Shown here one piece after another: positions 4,472-10,030 of a DNA stretch of 15,173 nt; positions within the stretch are counted from its first letter, which is position 1; each line of letters opens with the position of its first letter. The notes below the pieces were generated by a model. That model saw only the letters and a program-made list of their open reading frames with translations, did not search any database and was not told the origin of the DNA. The translations under genes and the position numbers were made by a program. Origin of the DNA: Candidatus Aenigmatarchaeota archaeon (GTDB lineage: Archaea; Aenigmatarchaeota; Aenigmatarchaeia; GW2011-AR5); NCBI GenBank assembly GCA_016187365.1, contig JACPJX010000049.1:1-15173 (forward strand), in the 5' to 3' direction.

Positions 4472-6331
4472 TTGATTCTGGACGAAATAAAACAGGAACT
4501 TCCGAAGGACGCGATGATAACGGAAGTGATATACGAGGGCAGCGAAATCATACTGTATACGGAAAACAAGGACTTCTTCAGGAAATGCACGCCCGAGATA
4601 AAGAGGATAGTAAACAAGGTCAAGAAGCGCATAGAAGTGAGGGCGGACCCGTCGCTCATAGTTGGCGAGGAGGAGACAGAGGAGTTCATAAGGAACAGCG
4701 TGCCGAAGGATGCCGTGATAAAGGACATATATTTCGAGCCGGAATTTGCGAAGGTCGTGATACACGCCGAAAAGCCCGGGCTCGTCATAGGCAAGAGCGG
4801 CGAGACCCTCAACCTCATAAAAGAAAAAACATTCTGGACGCCCGACATAAAAAGGGCGCCCGTCATAGACTCGGAAATAATAAAGTCGATACGAAAAATG
4901 CTGCACAACGAGGTGGACTACAGGAAGAAATTCCTCAACAAACTCGGCGAGAAGATATACTCCGAAAGCAAGGAGGTCGAGTGGATACGCCTGACGGCTC
5001 TCGGCGGCTTCCGCGAGGTCGGGAGGTCGTGCATACTGCTGCAGACGCCGCAAAGCCGAGTGCTCATGGACTGCGGCTTCGCCACGGGCTCCGGCCTTTC
5101 AAAGCCCTTCCCCTACCTGGATGTATCGGAATTCAACATACAGACGCTTGACGCGGTGATACTTTCCCACGCACACAGTGATCACAGCGGCGTTGTCCCT
5201 TTTCTGTATGAATTCGGGTTCCGCGGGCCGCTGTACTGCACCAGGCCCACGAGGGACCTTGCGGCACTGCTGCAGCTCGACTACATCCAGATATGCCACA
5301 GGGAAAACAGGAAGCCCTTTTACACGTCAAAGGGCATAGAGGAGATGATAAAGCACTGCGTGACGCCGGAATACGGTGAAGTCACGGACATAACGCCGGA
5401 CATGCGCCTGACCCTGCAGAACGCGGGCCACCTCCTCGGCTCTTCTGTCGTCCATGTCCACATAGGGGACGGCCTTTACAACCTGCTGTACACAGGTGAC
5501 GTCAAGTTCGAGCCCACCCGCATGTTCGAGCCGACGTCGCACGACTTCACGCGCGTTGAGGCGGTGATAATAGAATCCACGTACGGCAGCGAGGAGAGCG
5601 TCCACCAGCCGAGGCAGGAAGCCGAGCGGACGCTTCTGGACAGTTCGAGGAGATGCCTGGCAAGGGGGGGAAAGGTCATAATACCGACTTTCGCCGTGGG
5701 CAGGGGGCAGGACGTGATAACAATATTCGCCGACAGCGACATAGACGCCGCCATATACCTTGACGGGATGGTGTGGGACGCCACGGCGATACACACCGCA
5801 TACCCGGAATTCATGTCGAAATACATGCAAACCCGCATCCTGCACAGGAGCAAGAACCCGTTCATCGACCCGCGGCTCAGGGGAATAGGCTCGCAGAAGG
5901 AGAGGGAGAAAGTCCTGCAGAGTTCAGAGCCAGCCGTAATTCTCACGACTTCCGGCATGCTGCAGGGAGGGCCTATAATGGAGTACCTCAAGGAATTCTC
6001 CTCCGACGCGAAGAACATGCTTGTATTCGTGGGCTACCAGGCCGAGGGCACGCCCGGAAGGAGGATACAGAAGGGATGGAAGCAGATACAGCTTGAGAAC
6101 GGCAGGGTCATTGACCTCAACCTCGAGATAGTGACGATAGAAGGGCTCAGCGGCCACAGCGACTTCATGCAGCTCATGAACTACATATCCCACCTTTCCA
6201 GCAGGCCGAAAAAGATAATGGTGAACCACGGCGACGCCGCGAGATGCGTTTCCCTCGCGAGGGCAGTCCACAAGGCGTTCAAGGTGGAGACCCTGGCGCC
6301 GAAGAACCTGGAGACGATAAGGCTCAGGTAG
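4472..6331 (+). CDS. fttA: KH/beta-CASP ribonuclease FttA (aCPSF1), transcription termination factor
   Basis: This is the archaeal homologue of CPSF73. It cleaves nascent RNA at U-rich 3' ends and triggers RNA polymerase release. The 619 residues show an N-terminal KH region with a GxxG-type loop (VIGKSGETL, about 105-113), then a metallo-beta-lactamase core with HAHSDH (about 233-238), AGHLLGSS and TGDVKFE. The beta-CASP part includes IIESTYG, the IIPTFAVGRGQ segment, and SGHSDF plus VNHGDA near the C terminus. Start: TTG 4472 has GGTGA (4462-4466) 5 bases before it, the same motif and spacing as the 211 and 7175 genes. GTG 4463, which would add three residues, lies inside that motif and has no Shine-Dalgarno of its own. 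The stop codon TAG is part of a 9-bp repeat flanking the next element. Confidence 0.95.
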   Translation: MILDEIKQELPKDAMITEVIYEGSEIILYTENKDFFRKCTPEIKRIVNKVKKRIEVRADPSLIVGEEETEEFIRNSVPKDAVIKDIYFEPEFAKVVIHAEKPGLVIGKSGETLNLIKEKTFWTPDIKRAPVIDSEIIKSIRKMLHNEVDYRKKFLNKLGEKIYSESKEVEWIRLTALGGFREVGRSCILLQTPQSRVLMDCGFATGSGLSKPFPYLDVSEFNIQTLDAVILSHAHSDHSGVVPFLYEFGFRGPLYCTRPTRDLAALLQLDYIQICHRENRKPFYTSKGIEEMIKHCVTPEYGEVTDITPDMRLTLQNAGHLLGSSVVHVHIGDGLYNLLYTGDVKFEPTRMFEPTSHDFTRVEAVIIESTYGSEESVHQPRQEAERTLLDSSRRCLARGGKVIIPTFAVGRGQDVITIFADSDIDAAIYLDGMVWDATAIHTAYPEFMSKYMQTRILHRSKNPFIDPRLRGIGSQKEREKVLQSSEPAVILTTSGMLQGGPIMEYLKEFSSDAKNMLVFVGYQAEGTPGRRIQKGWKQIQLENGRVIDLNLEIVTIEGLSGHSDFMQLMNYISHLSSRPKKIMVNHGDAARCVSLARAVHKAFKVETLAPKNLETIRLR

Positions 6332-6470
6332 GATTGTATCCAGAATAAACATGATGGCGGACGTAGCGGTATACGTCTATGACGTATACCGCAGCTAGGG
6401 GTATTGTGGAAGCACAATACCCCTCACGTCCGCCATCATCATACTAGGACTGGATACAATTCTCAGGTAG
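6323..6470. mobile_element. MITE-like foldback insertion with 9-bp target duplication at the fttA stop codon
   Basis: The 9-base word CTCAGGTAG occurs at 6323-6331 and again at 6462-6470. Between them lies a 130-base element whose ends are inverted repeats: GATTGTATCCAG (6332-6343) and CTGGATACAATT (6450-6461), 11 of 12 matching. Inside, a perfect 14-bp helix pairs 6351-6364 with 6426-6439. It encloses two perfect hairpins, 6366-6392 (12 bp, loop TAT) and 6398-6423 (11 bp, loop GAAG). There is no ORF. This is the pattern of a small non-autonomous transposed element. The first repeat copy carries the fttA stop codon, so fttA keeps its end. The alternative is a structured RNA processed from the transcript. 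Confidence 0.7.
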
Positions 6471-6476
6471 CATCCG

Positions 6477-6485
6477 CATAAAAAG
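6477..6485 (+). promoter_or_regulatory. TATA-like box of the rpl37ae operon
   Basis: cataaaaag lies just downstream of the foldback element and 30-38 bases before ATG 6515, in front of four tightly spaced genes that probably form one transcript. Confidence 0.4.
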
Positions 6486-6514
6486 TTTGCCATGCGAGTT
6501 ATTGAAGGATAATT

Positions 6515-6697
6515 ATGCCGGTCGGATACGGGAAGAAGATAAGGCAGGCCGTGACAGAGGCGAAGAAAAAGTCGGCGAAGAAATACAAGTGCCCCTCGTG
6601 CTCAAGAACGGCGATGAAAAGGGTCGCGAACGGCGTGTGGCAGTGCAGGAAGTGCAGCTCCAAGTTCGCCTCCGGCGCCTTTGAGTTCAGTGGTTAA
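6515..6697 (+). CDS. rpl37ae: 50S ribosomal protein eL43 (L37Ae)
   Basis: This zinc-ribbon protein of the large ribosomal subunit has 60 residues. A basic N-terminal tail (GYGKKIRQAVTEAKKKSAKKY) is followed by paired CPSC and CRKC knuckles around the family core, including MKRVANGVWQC and a C-terminal GAFEF segment. It is about 10-30 residues shorter than typical L37Ae, with the shortening at the N terminus. ATG 6515 follows a weak purine-rich GAAGGA (6504-6509). It is first in a compact run with rpoP one base downstream, a gene order found in many archaea. Confidence 0.93.
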   Translation: MPVGYGKKIRQAVTEAKKKSAKKYKCPSCSRTAMKRVANGVWQCRKCSSKFASGAFEFSG

Positions 6698-6698
6698 T

Positions 6699-6827
6699 AT
6701 GGCATACGTGTGCATGAAATGCAGGAAAACAAGCGATTCAGAGGACAGGATAAGATGCTCGTACTGCGGCTTCCGCATACTGGCGAAGGCGAGGCCTGCG
6801 TTCAGGAAAAGGGTGAAAAGCAGATGA
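6699..6827 (+). CDS. rpoP: DNA-directed RNA polymerase subunit P (Rpo12)
   Basis: This 42-residue gene is easily missed. ATG 6699 begins one base after the eL43 stop, and TGA 6825-6827 overlaps the prefoldin ATG as ATGA. The product starts MAYVCMKCRKTS and has a second knuckle in IRCSYCGFRIL, so CxxC...CxxC binds one zinc, followed by a basic tail (KARPAFRKRVKSR) containing the conserved RP. That is the full length and layout of archaeal RpoP, the Rpb12 homologue that helps RNA polymerase assembly and open-complex formation. It is probably co-transcribed and translationally coupled with its neighbours. Confidence 0.95.
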   Translation: MAYVCMKCRKTSDSEDRIRCSYCGFRILAKARPAFRKRVKSR

Positions 6828-7156
6828 AAGACCAGGCAGAACAGCTCATAGGGCAGTTGCAGATGTACAACCAGCAGCTCCAGGGCATACTCATGCAGAG
6901 GCAGGCGCTTTCCATGCAGGCGAAGGAGATAGAGAAGGCGCTTGAAGAGATAGACAAGGCCGAGGACGACATCTACAGGTCGATAGGCCCCGTGCTCATA
7001 AAGGTCCGGAAGGAAAATCTGAAGAACGACCTCGCTGAAGAGAAGGAAGAGGCGGAGATAAAGCTCAAGGCGGTGGAGAAGCAGGAACTGAGGCTAAAGG
7101 AGAAGGTCGAGGAAATACAGAGGAAGTTCCAGGAAATGCCTGGCGAGGGAGGCTAA
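6824..7156 (+). CDS. pfdB: Prefoldin subunit beta
   Basis: This is a subunit of the hexameric prefoldin chaperone, which holds unfolded proteins and passes them to the thermosome. The 110 residues form the expected two coiled-coil arms: an N-terminal helix rich in Gln/Leu (QLIGQLQMYNQQLQ), a central turn and strand region around YRSIGPVLIKV (about 48-58), and a Glu/Lys-rich C-terminal helix. ATG 6824 is chosen over the longer upstream frame because that extension is rpoP read out of frame, and because GGTGA (6812-6816) stands 7 bases before it. It overlaps the rpoP stop by four bases (ATGA), indicating coupling. Confidence 0.93.
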   Translation: MKDQAEQLIGQLQMYNQQLQGILMQRQALSMQAKEIEKALEEIDKAEDDIYRSIGPVLIKVRKENLKNDLAEEKEEAEIKLKAVEKQELRLKEKVEEIQRKFQEMPGEGG

Positions 7157-7174
7157 TCATGCCAGGTGATTCAT

Positions 7175-7456
7175 ATGGAACTGGACGAGATAAACAAGCT
7201 TCTTGACGAAATAAATTCAGACAGGACAGTGCCGCGCAACATAAGGCTCCTCATAGAGAACGCCAAGAAGGACATGAACAACACGGCCAACGAGATGCCT
7301 GTCAGGATAAACGGCGCGATATCCATCCTTGACGAGGTGTCGAACGACCCCAACATCCCGACGTACACGCGCACCCAGATATGGAACATCGTCTCCATGC
7401 TTGAAGTGATAAACGAGAAGCACAAGGACGTCCAGGCCAAAGGCGAAAAAGGATGA
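7175..7456 (+). CDS. UPF0147 family protein
   Basis: This 93-residue all-helical protein belongs to the conserved archaeal UPF0147 family, whose function is not established. Typical features are the N-terminal LDEINKLLDEINSDRTVPRN-type segment, NAISILDEVSNDPNIP-like motif (here GAISILDEVSNDPNIP, about 47-62), and the following IWNIVSMLEVI helix. The upstream in-frame GTG 7166 lies inside GGTGAT. That motif serves as the Shine-Dalgarno for ATG 7175 with a 5-base spacer. It ends the eL43-RpoP-prefoldin run, an order widely seen in archaea, which suggests a link to translation or folding. Confidence 0.9.
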   Translation: MELDEINKLLDEINSDRTVPRNIRLLIENAKKDMNNTANEMPVRINGAISILDEVSNDPNIPTYTRTQIWNIVSMLEVINEKHKDVQAKGEKG

Positions 7457-7480
7457 GATTGCCGGTAAATATATCGCCGA

Positions 7481-7490
7481 TTATAAATAA
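7481..7490 (+). promoter_or_regulatory. TATA-like box of the 7511 gene
   Basis: ttataaataa is centred about 26 bases before ATG 7511. The surrounding 60 bases are A/T-rich, and no Shine-Dalgarno sequence is seen. Confidence 0.45.
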
Positions 7491-7510
7491 TTTCAGATAA
7501 TTATATTGTT

Positions 7511-7933
7511 ATGTATCCGGCAAAAGTGACGGGACAAACTTTGCTGGCGGCAGCGTTTGTAAATGATTCTTTGAGAGGGTTTGTTCATGACCTCATAGGT
7601 GTATCGACCAAGGCATTTCCAAACGCCCCTCCGGAATATGCCTTAGAGCGTGGTGCACATTTCATAGCAGGATACCATAAGATGTGGCATGATGTAGGAA
7701 ATGCCTACCCTACAATCCAATCCGAGAGGTACCGGGGGAGGACGCCTCTGTACACAGATACTTTTTACCAACGTTTTAGCGAAGATGTTACAGCCGAGGA
7801 TTATTGGTACGTGTTCAGGGAATTCATGGAAAGATGGGCCCATAGCATGGGAACCGGAGACCAGGACAATGACTGGTTCACGGCGCAGGAACAATTTGGA
7901 TTGCTGATGGGAAGAAAACACCAATCCCTTTAG
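7511..7933 (+). CDS. Hypothetical protein, 140 residues, A/T-richer than neighbours
   Basis: I do not recognise this family. The protein looks soluble and aromatic-rich, with many Trp, Tyr, Phe and His residues (for example HFIAGYHKMWHDVGNAY at about 51-67 and DYWYVFREFMERWAH at about 97-111). It has no signal peptide, membrane span or cysteine cluster. His and Asp residues are frequent, but no recognised metal motif stands out. Codon choice is looser than in the core genes: third positions use many A and T, while flanking genes favour G and C. It is a single gene with its own TATA-like box between the eL43 operon and sepF. This suggests a recently acquired or fast-evolving lineage-specific gene. 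Confidence 0.65.
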   Translation: MYPAKVTGQTLLAAAFVNDSLRGFVHDLIGVSTKAFPNAPPEYALERGAHFIAGYHKMWHDVGNAYPTIQSERYRGRTPLYTDTFYQRFSEDVTAEDYWYVFREFMERWAHSMGTGDQDNDWFTAQEQFGLLMGRKHQSL

Positions 7934-7971
7934 GTTATGCTGTTGAATAATGTCTCCCCTGCGTTACATCC

Positions 7972-8032
7972 GTAATCTCACAGAATTACAAATTCTGTGG
8001 GATTCTAAAGGACTCCGTCCTTTGAGAATTAC
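7972..8032 (+). repeat. Hairpin element upstream of sepF
   Basis: Hairpin one is CACAGAATT-ACA-AATTCTGTG (7979-7999). Hairpin two is ATTCT-AAAGGAC-TCC-GTCCTTT-g-AGAAT (8002-8029). An alternative closing helix pairs GTAATCTC (7972-7979) with GAGAATTAC (8024-8032). The core AAAGGACTCCGTCCTTT differs from AAAGAACTTCGTTCTTT at 3685-3701 only by one compensated pair and one loop base. The 3' flank is also similar. It sits just before the sepF TATA box. Confidence 0.6.
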
Positions 8033-8039
8033 AGAATTC

Positions 8040-8047
8040 TTTATATC
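8040..8047 (+). promoter_or_regulatory. TATA-like box of sepF
   Basis: tttatatc immediately follows the hairpin element, 33-40 bases before ATG 8080. That leaves room for a very short leader carrying GTGA (8071-8074). Confidence 0.45.
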
Positions 8048-8079
8048 TTGCAGGCGGCATAATAGATGCAGTGATAATG

Positions 8080-8412
8080 ATGGTCGGCCTTTTCGGAAGG
8101 AAGGACGAGGATTACATAGAACTGGAGCATCAGGAGGAGATGAGGGTCCCGTCGAAGGTGCCGCTCGAAATCGAGAGGATAGAGATATTCGACGACTCCG
8201 AGAGGGTCCAGGAGAAGCTCCGCGAGGGCAGGATACTGATAGTCAAGGTCAGGGGGCTGAAGGAAAAGGACATCGGCGAGCTGAAGCGGGCGGTCAGCAG
8301 GATAAAGCGCACGTGCATGGCTGTCAACGGCGACCTGGCGGCGATAGGCGAGGACTGGCTCCTCATAACGCCGGCGTCCGCGAGGATACACAAGGCCGCC
8401 GCCGAGGCCTGA
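8080..8412 (+). CDS. sepF: Cell division protein SepF (archaeal)
   Basis: SepF is the membrane anchor of FtsZ in archaea that lack FtsA. This 110-residue protein starts with the short amphipathic membrane-targeting sequence MVGLFGRK, then an acidic linker, then the SepF core (about 29-105): RIEIFDDSERVQEKLREG, ILIVKVRGLKEKDIGELKRAV, and the closing strand segment AIGEDWLLITPASARI. ATG 8080 is preferred over ATG 8077 and GTG 8071 because GTGA (8071-8074) then stands 5 bases upstream, like the GGTGA sites of other genes here. ftsZ is not in the window. The gene stands alone behind its own promoter. Confidence 0.9.
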   Translation: MVGLFGRKDEDYIELEHQEEMRVPSKVPLEIERIEIFDDSERVQEKLREGRILIVKVRGLKEKDIGELKRAVSRIKRTCMAVNGDLAAIGEDWLLITPASARIHKAAAEA

Positions 8413-8439
8413 TATATAAAATTTTCGCCTTCTGAAAAC

Positions 8440-8476
8440 TATATAAAACCATAATCCAAGAGTAGAGAAGGAGGAG
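8440..8476 (+). promoter_or_regulatory. Promoter and strong Shine-Dalgarno of the 27-residue peptide gene
   Basis: TATA-like tatataaa (8440-8447) predicts transcription from about 8470. A near-perfect aaggaggag (8468-8476) follows, 7 bases before ATG 8484. It is the strongest Shine-Dalgarno in the window and the main evidence that the tiny ORF is translated. Confidence 0.6.
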
Positions 8477-8483
8477 TATATAG

Positions 8484-8567
8484 ATGTCAAAGAAAAATGG
8501 CGTCATCGCTGTTGTCGTTGTCATAATCGTTGTGGCAGTAGCGACAAAGCTTGCCGGAATGTGGTAA
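8484..8567 (+). CDS. Single-pass membrane micro-protein, 27 residues
   Basis: This ORF is very short: ATG 8484 to TAA 8565-8567. The product has a basic start (MSKKNG), then about 16 almost purely hydrophobic residues (VIAVVVVIIVVAVA), and ends TKLAGMW. This is one transmembrane helix with an inside-positive N terminus. Support comes from a TATA-like box, a strong Shine-Dalgarno sequence, an in-frame stop and T-rich termination signals right after it. I know no family for it. It may be a regulatory or stress peptide, or a small subunit of a membrane complex. It lies between sepF and the end of the convergent cca gene. Confidence 0.7.
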   Translation: MSKKNGVIAVVVVIIVVAVATKLAGMW

Positions 8568-8587
8568 ATCCTTAACGCGTCATAAAA

Positions 8588-8625
8588 TTTTCTTTTTTAC
8601 GCCTTGTTCTCTTTTATTTTTTGTT
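8588..8625 (+). terminator. T-rich termination region after the micro-protein gene
   Basis: Two T-rich runs, ttttcttttttac (8588-8600) and cttttattttttgtt (8611-8625), follow the stop at 8567. They fit U-rich archaeal intrinsic or FttA-assisted termination on the plus strand, just before the end of the convergent cca gene. Confidence 0.5.
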
Positions 8626-8635
8626 CAATATGTAG

Positions 8636-9976
8636 TCATGCCATCGGACTGTCGAAATACATGCGCCTCAAGAGGTCGGAGAAACCCGCGTCCCTGAGGA
8701 GGCGGAAGAAGCCATCCTGCTCGGAGATCTTTGCGGACTTAAGGGGCTTCGCCACGGCTTCGGGGATGCCCATGGCCGCAAGTTCCTTCTCACCGTTTTT
8801 CATGATGCCCAGAAAGAGCTCGCGGGGCGTCCTGTAGTCGCGCTTCCTGTCAGCGCAGGCGTTGATGCCCTCGACATATGCGAGGTTTCCGTATTTCATG
8901 GCGAATTCCTCGACGTGCTTCCTAGCGAAAAGCGGCGGGCCGGTCATCTTCTTCACTTCCGGCAGTTTCCCGGACTCGAGTTCAAAGAAAAAAATCATTT
9001 CCTTCCCCAGAAACTCGCCGCTCCTGACAGGCAGGAACTCGTTGTGCCTCAGGATGCCTGAAAGCCTTGAAACCGCCCTTCTCGCCTGCGGGTAGAGGGT
9101 ATCGTCCACCATGTCCGGCCTTTTCATCGACAGGCAGATGAAATGAGTCCCGCGCGCCTTCAACTGCCTCAACTGCGCCGCGGCCAACGGCTTTAACTTC
9201 TGCTCCCTGAAATAATCCGCCGAAGGCGAAGCGGCGAACCTTTTCGCGGCCATGATGAATTTCACGATATTATACGGGCTGACAACAGCCGCTGCGTTCC
9301 TTGAGGCGTCCGTGGGGTCCACGACAACAAAGATTTCCCTGTGGCCCGTCGCATGGCCGGCGACGTCGACCGTGTAAGGCAGGCGCCATTTCGAGGCGGC
9401 ATTCACCACGCCGGCGAAAGTCCCGTATTTCAGGACAAGAAGCTCGCAGATGTAGCCCGAGAAGCCCTGCGTCTTCGCGTCGCTGCCGTAGATGCCGGCG
9501 GCCTTGCAGAACTGCTTCAGGAGCCGGACCTCGCCCTTCATTTTGTCTTCCAGGTTCGCCTTCACGTATTCGAGGTGCAGCGGCGACCTGTCAACGGCCG
9601 AAAGTATGCTCTCGCCCGGCCGGATCCTGTAGCAGGGCACTATGTCAACCTTGAAACCTCCCGCCATGCACATCGTGTACGGATGTTCGGCATACCTGAC
9701 GCATGAGCTGCCGCCGAGTTCCTTGCAGACAGCCGCGCCGATGCCGAGGCCCTTCTTCTCAAGATACTGCCTCGGCGTCTCCTTCGGAAAGAGGACGAAT
9801 ATGTCTATGTCGTGGTTGCCGGACAGCCACGTCCCCTTGCCCAGCGAGCCGCATATGAGCGCGCCGAGCCCGCTTGCTCTTTCCGCCGCCCCGAGGGCCT
9901 TGTTTGCAAATGAGACGACTTTTTTCTCCTCGCCTGCCGAGGGGCTCACTTTTTTCAGTATGCTCCCGTAGTCCAT
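8636..9976 (-). CDS. cca: CCA-adding enzyme (archaeal class I tRNA nucleotidyltransferase)
   Basis: It adds or repairs the 3'-CCA of tRNAs without a nucleic acid template; the tRNA gene in this window does not encode CCA. The 446 residues match archaeal class I enzymes. The nucleotidyltransferase head has GSLGKGTWLSGNHDIDIFVLF (43-63) with carboxylates D56 and D58, and D111 in FKVDIVPCYRI completes the metal site. GFSGYICELLVLKYG (about 170-184) and YPQARR-type elements of the body and tail domains follow. Start 9976 gives the normal N terminus. It is transcribed away from the helicase gene through a 54-base gap that seems to share one TATA-like box. Confidence 0.95.
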   Translation of the reverse strand: MDYGSILKKVSPSAGEEKKVVSFANKALGAAERASGLGALICGSLGKGTWLSGNHDIDIFVLFPKETPRQYLEKKGLGIGAAVCKELGGSSCVRYAEHPYTMCMAGGFKVDIVPCYRIRPGESILSAVDRSPLHLEYVKANLEDKMKGEVRLLKQFCKAAGIYGSDAKTQGFSGYICELLVLKYGTFAGVVNAASKWRLPYTVDVAGHATGHREIFVVVDPTDASRNAAAVVSPYNIVKFIMAAKRFAASPSADYFREQKLKPLAAAQLRQLKARGTHFICLSMKRPDMVDDTLYPQARRAVSRLSGILRHNEFLPVRSGEFLGKEMIFFFELESGKLPEVKKMTGPPLFARKHVEEFAMKYGNLAYVEGINACADRKRDYRTPRELFLGIMKNGEKELAAMGIPEAVAKPLKSAKISEQDGFFRLLRDAGFSDLLRRMYFDSPMA

Positions 9977-10000
9977 GTGAATGAATATGGGCGGCGTTCG

Positions 10001-10010
10001 TATTAAAATT
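10001..10010. promoter_or_regulatory. Single TATA-like box shared by cca and the Hef helicase
   Basis: tattaaaatt is the only A/T box at a proper distance in the 54-base intergenic gap. Its centre is about 28 bases from the cca ATG on the minus strand and about 26 from the helicase ATG on the plus strand. Both genes would be leaderless. Confidence 0.5.
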
Positions 10011-10030
10011 GTTCAGCGACAATTAATCTC

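Noticed and set aside
5327..6018. Long minus-strand open frames across fttA, and similar ones across proS and cca
   Set aside because: They are antisense shadows of G/C-ending codons in real genes, with no recognisable domains.
6710..6823. N-terminal extension of prefoldin beta
   Set aside because: Those bases encode rpoP in another frame; the prefoldin start at 6824 has its own GGTGA site.
7964..8033. TTACA at 7964-7968 and 8029-8033 as a target duplication of the sepF-upstream hairpin element
   Set aside because: Five bases in an A/T-rich area, with another TTACA inside the element, is too weak to call.
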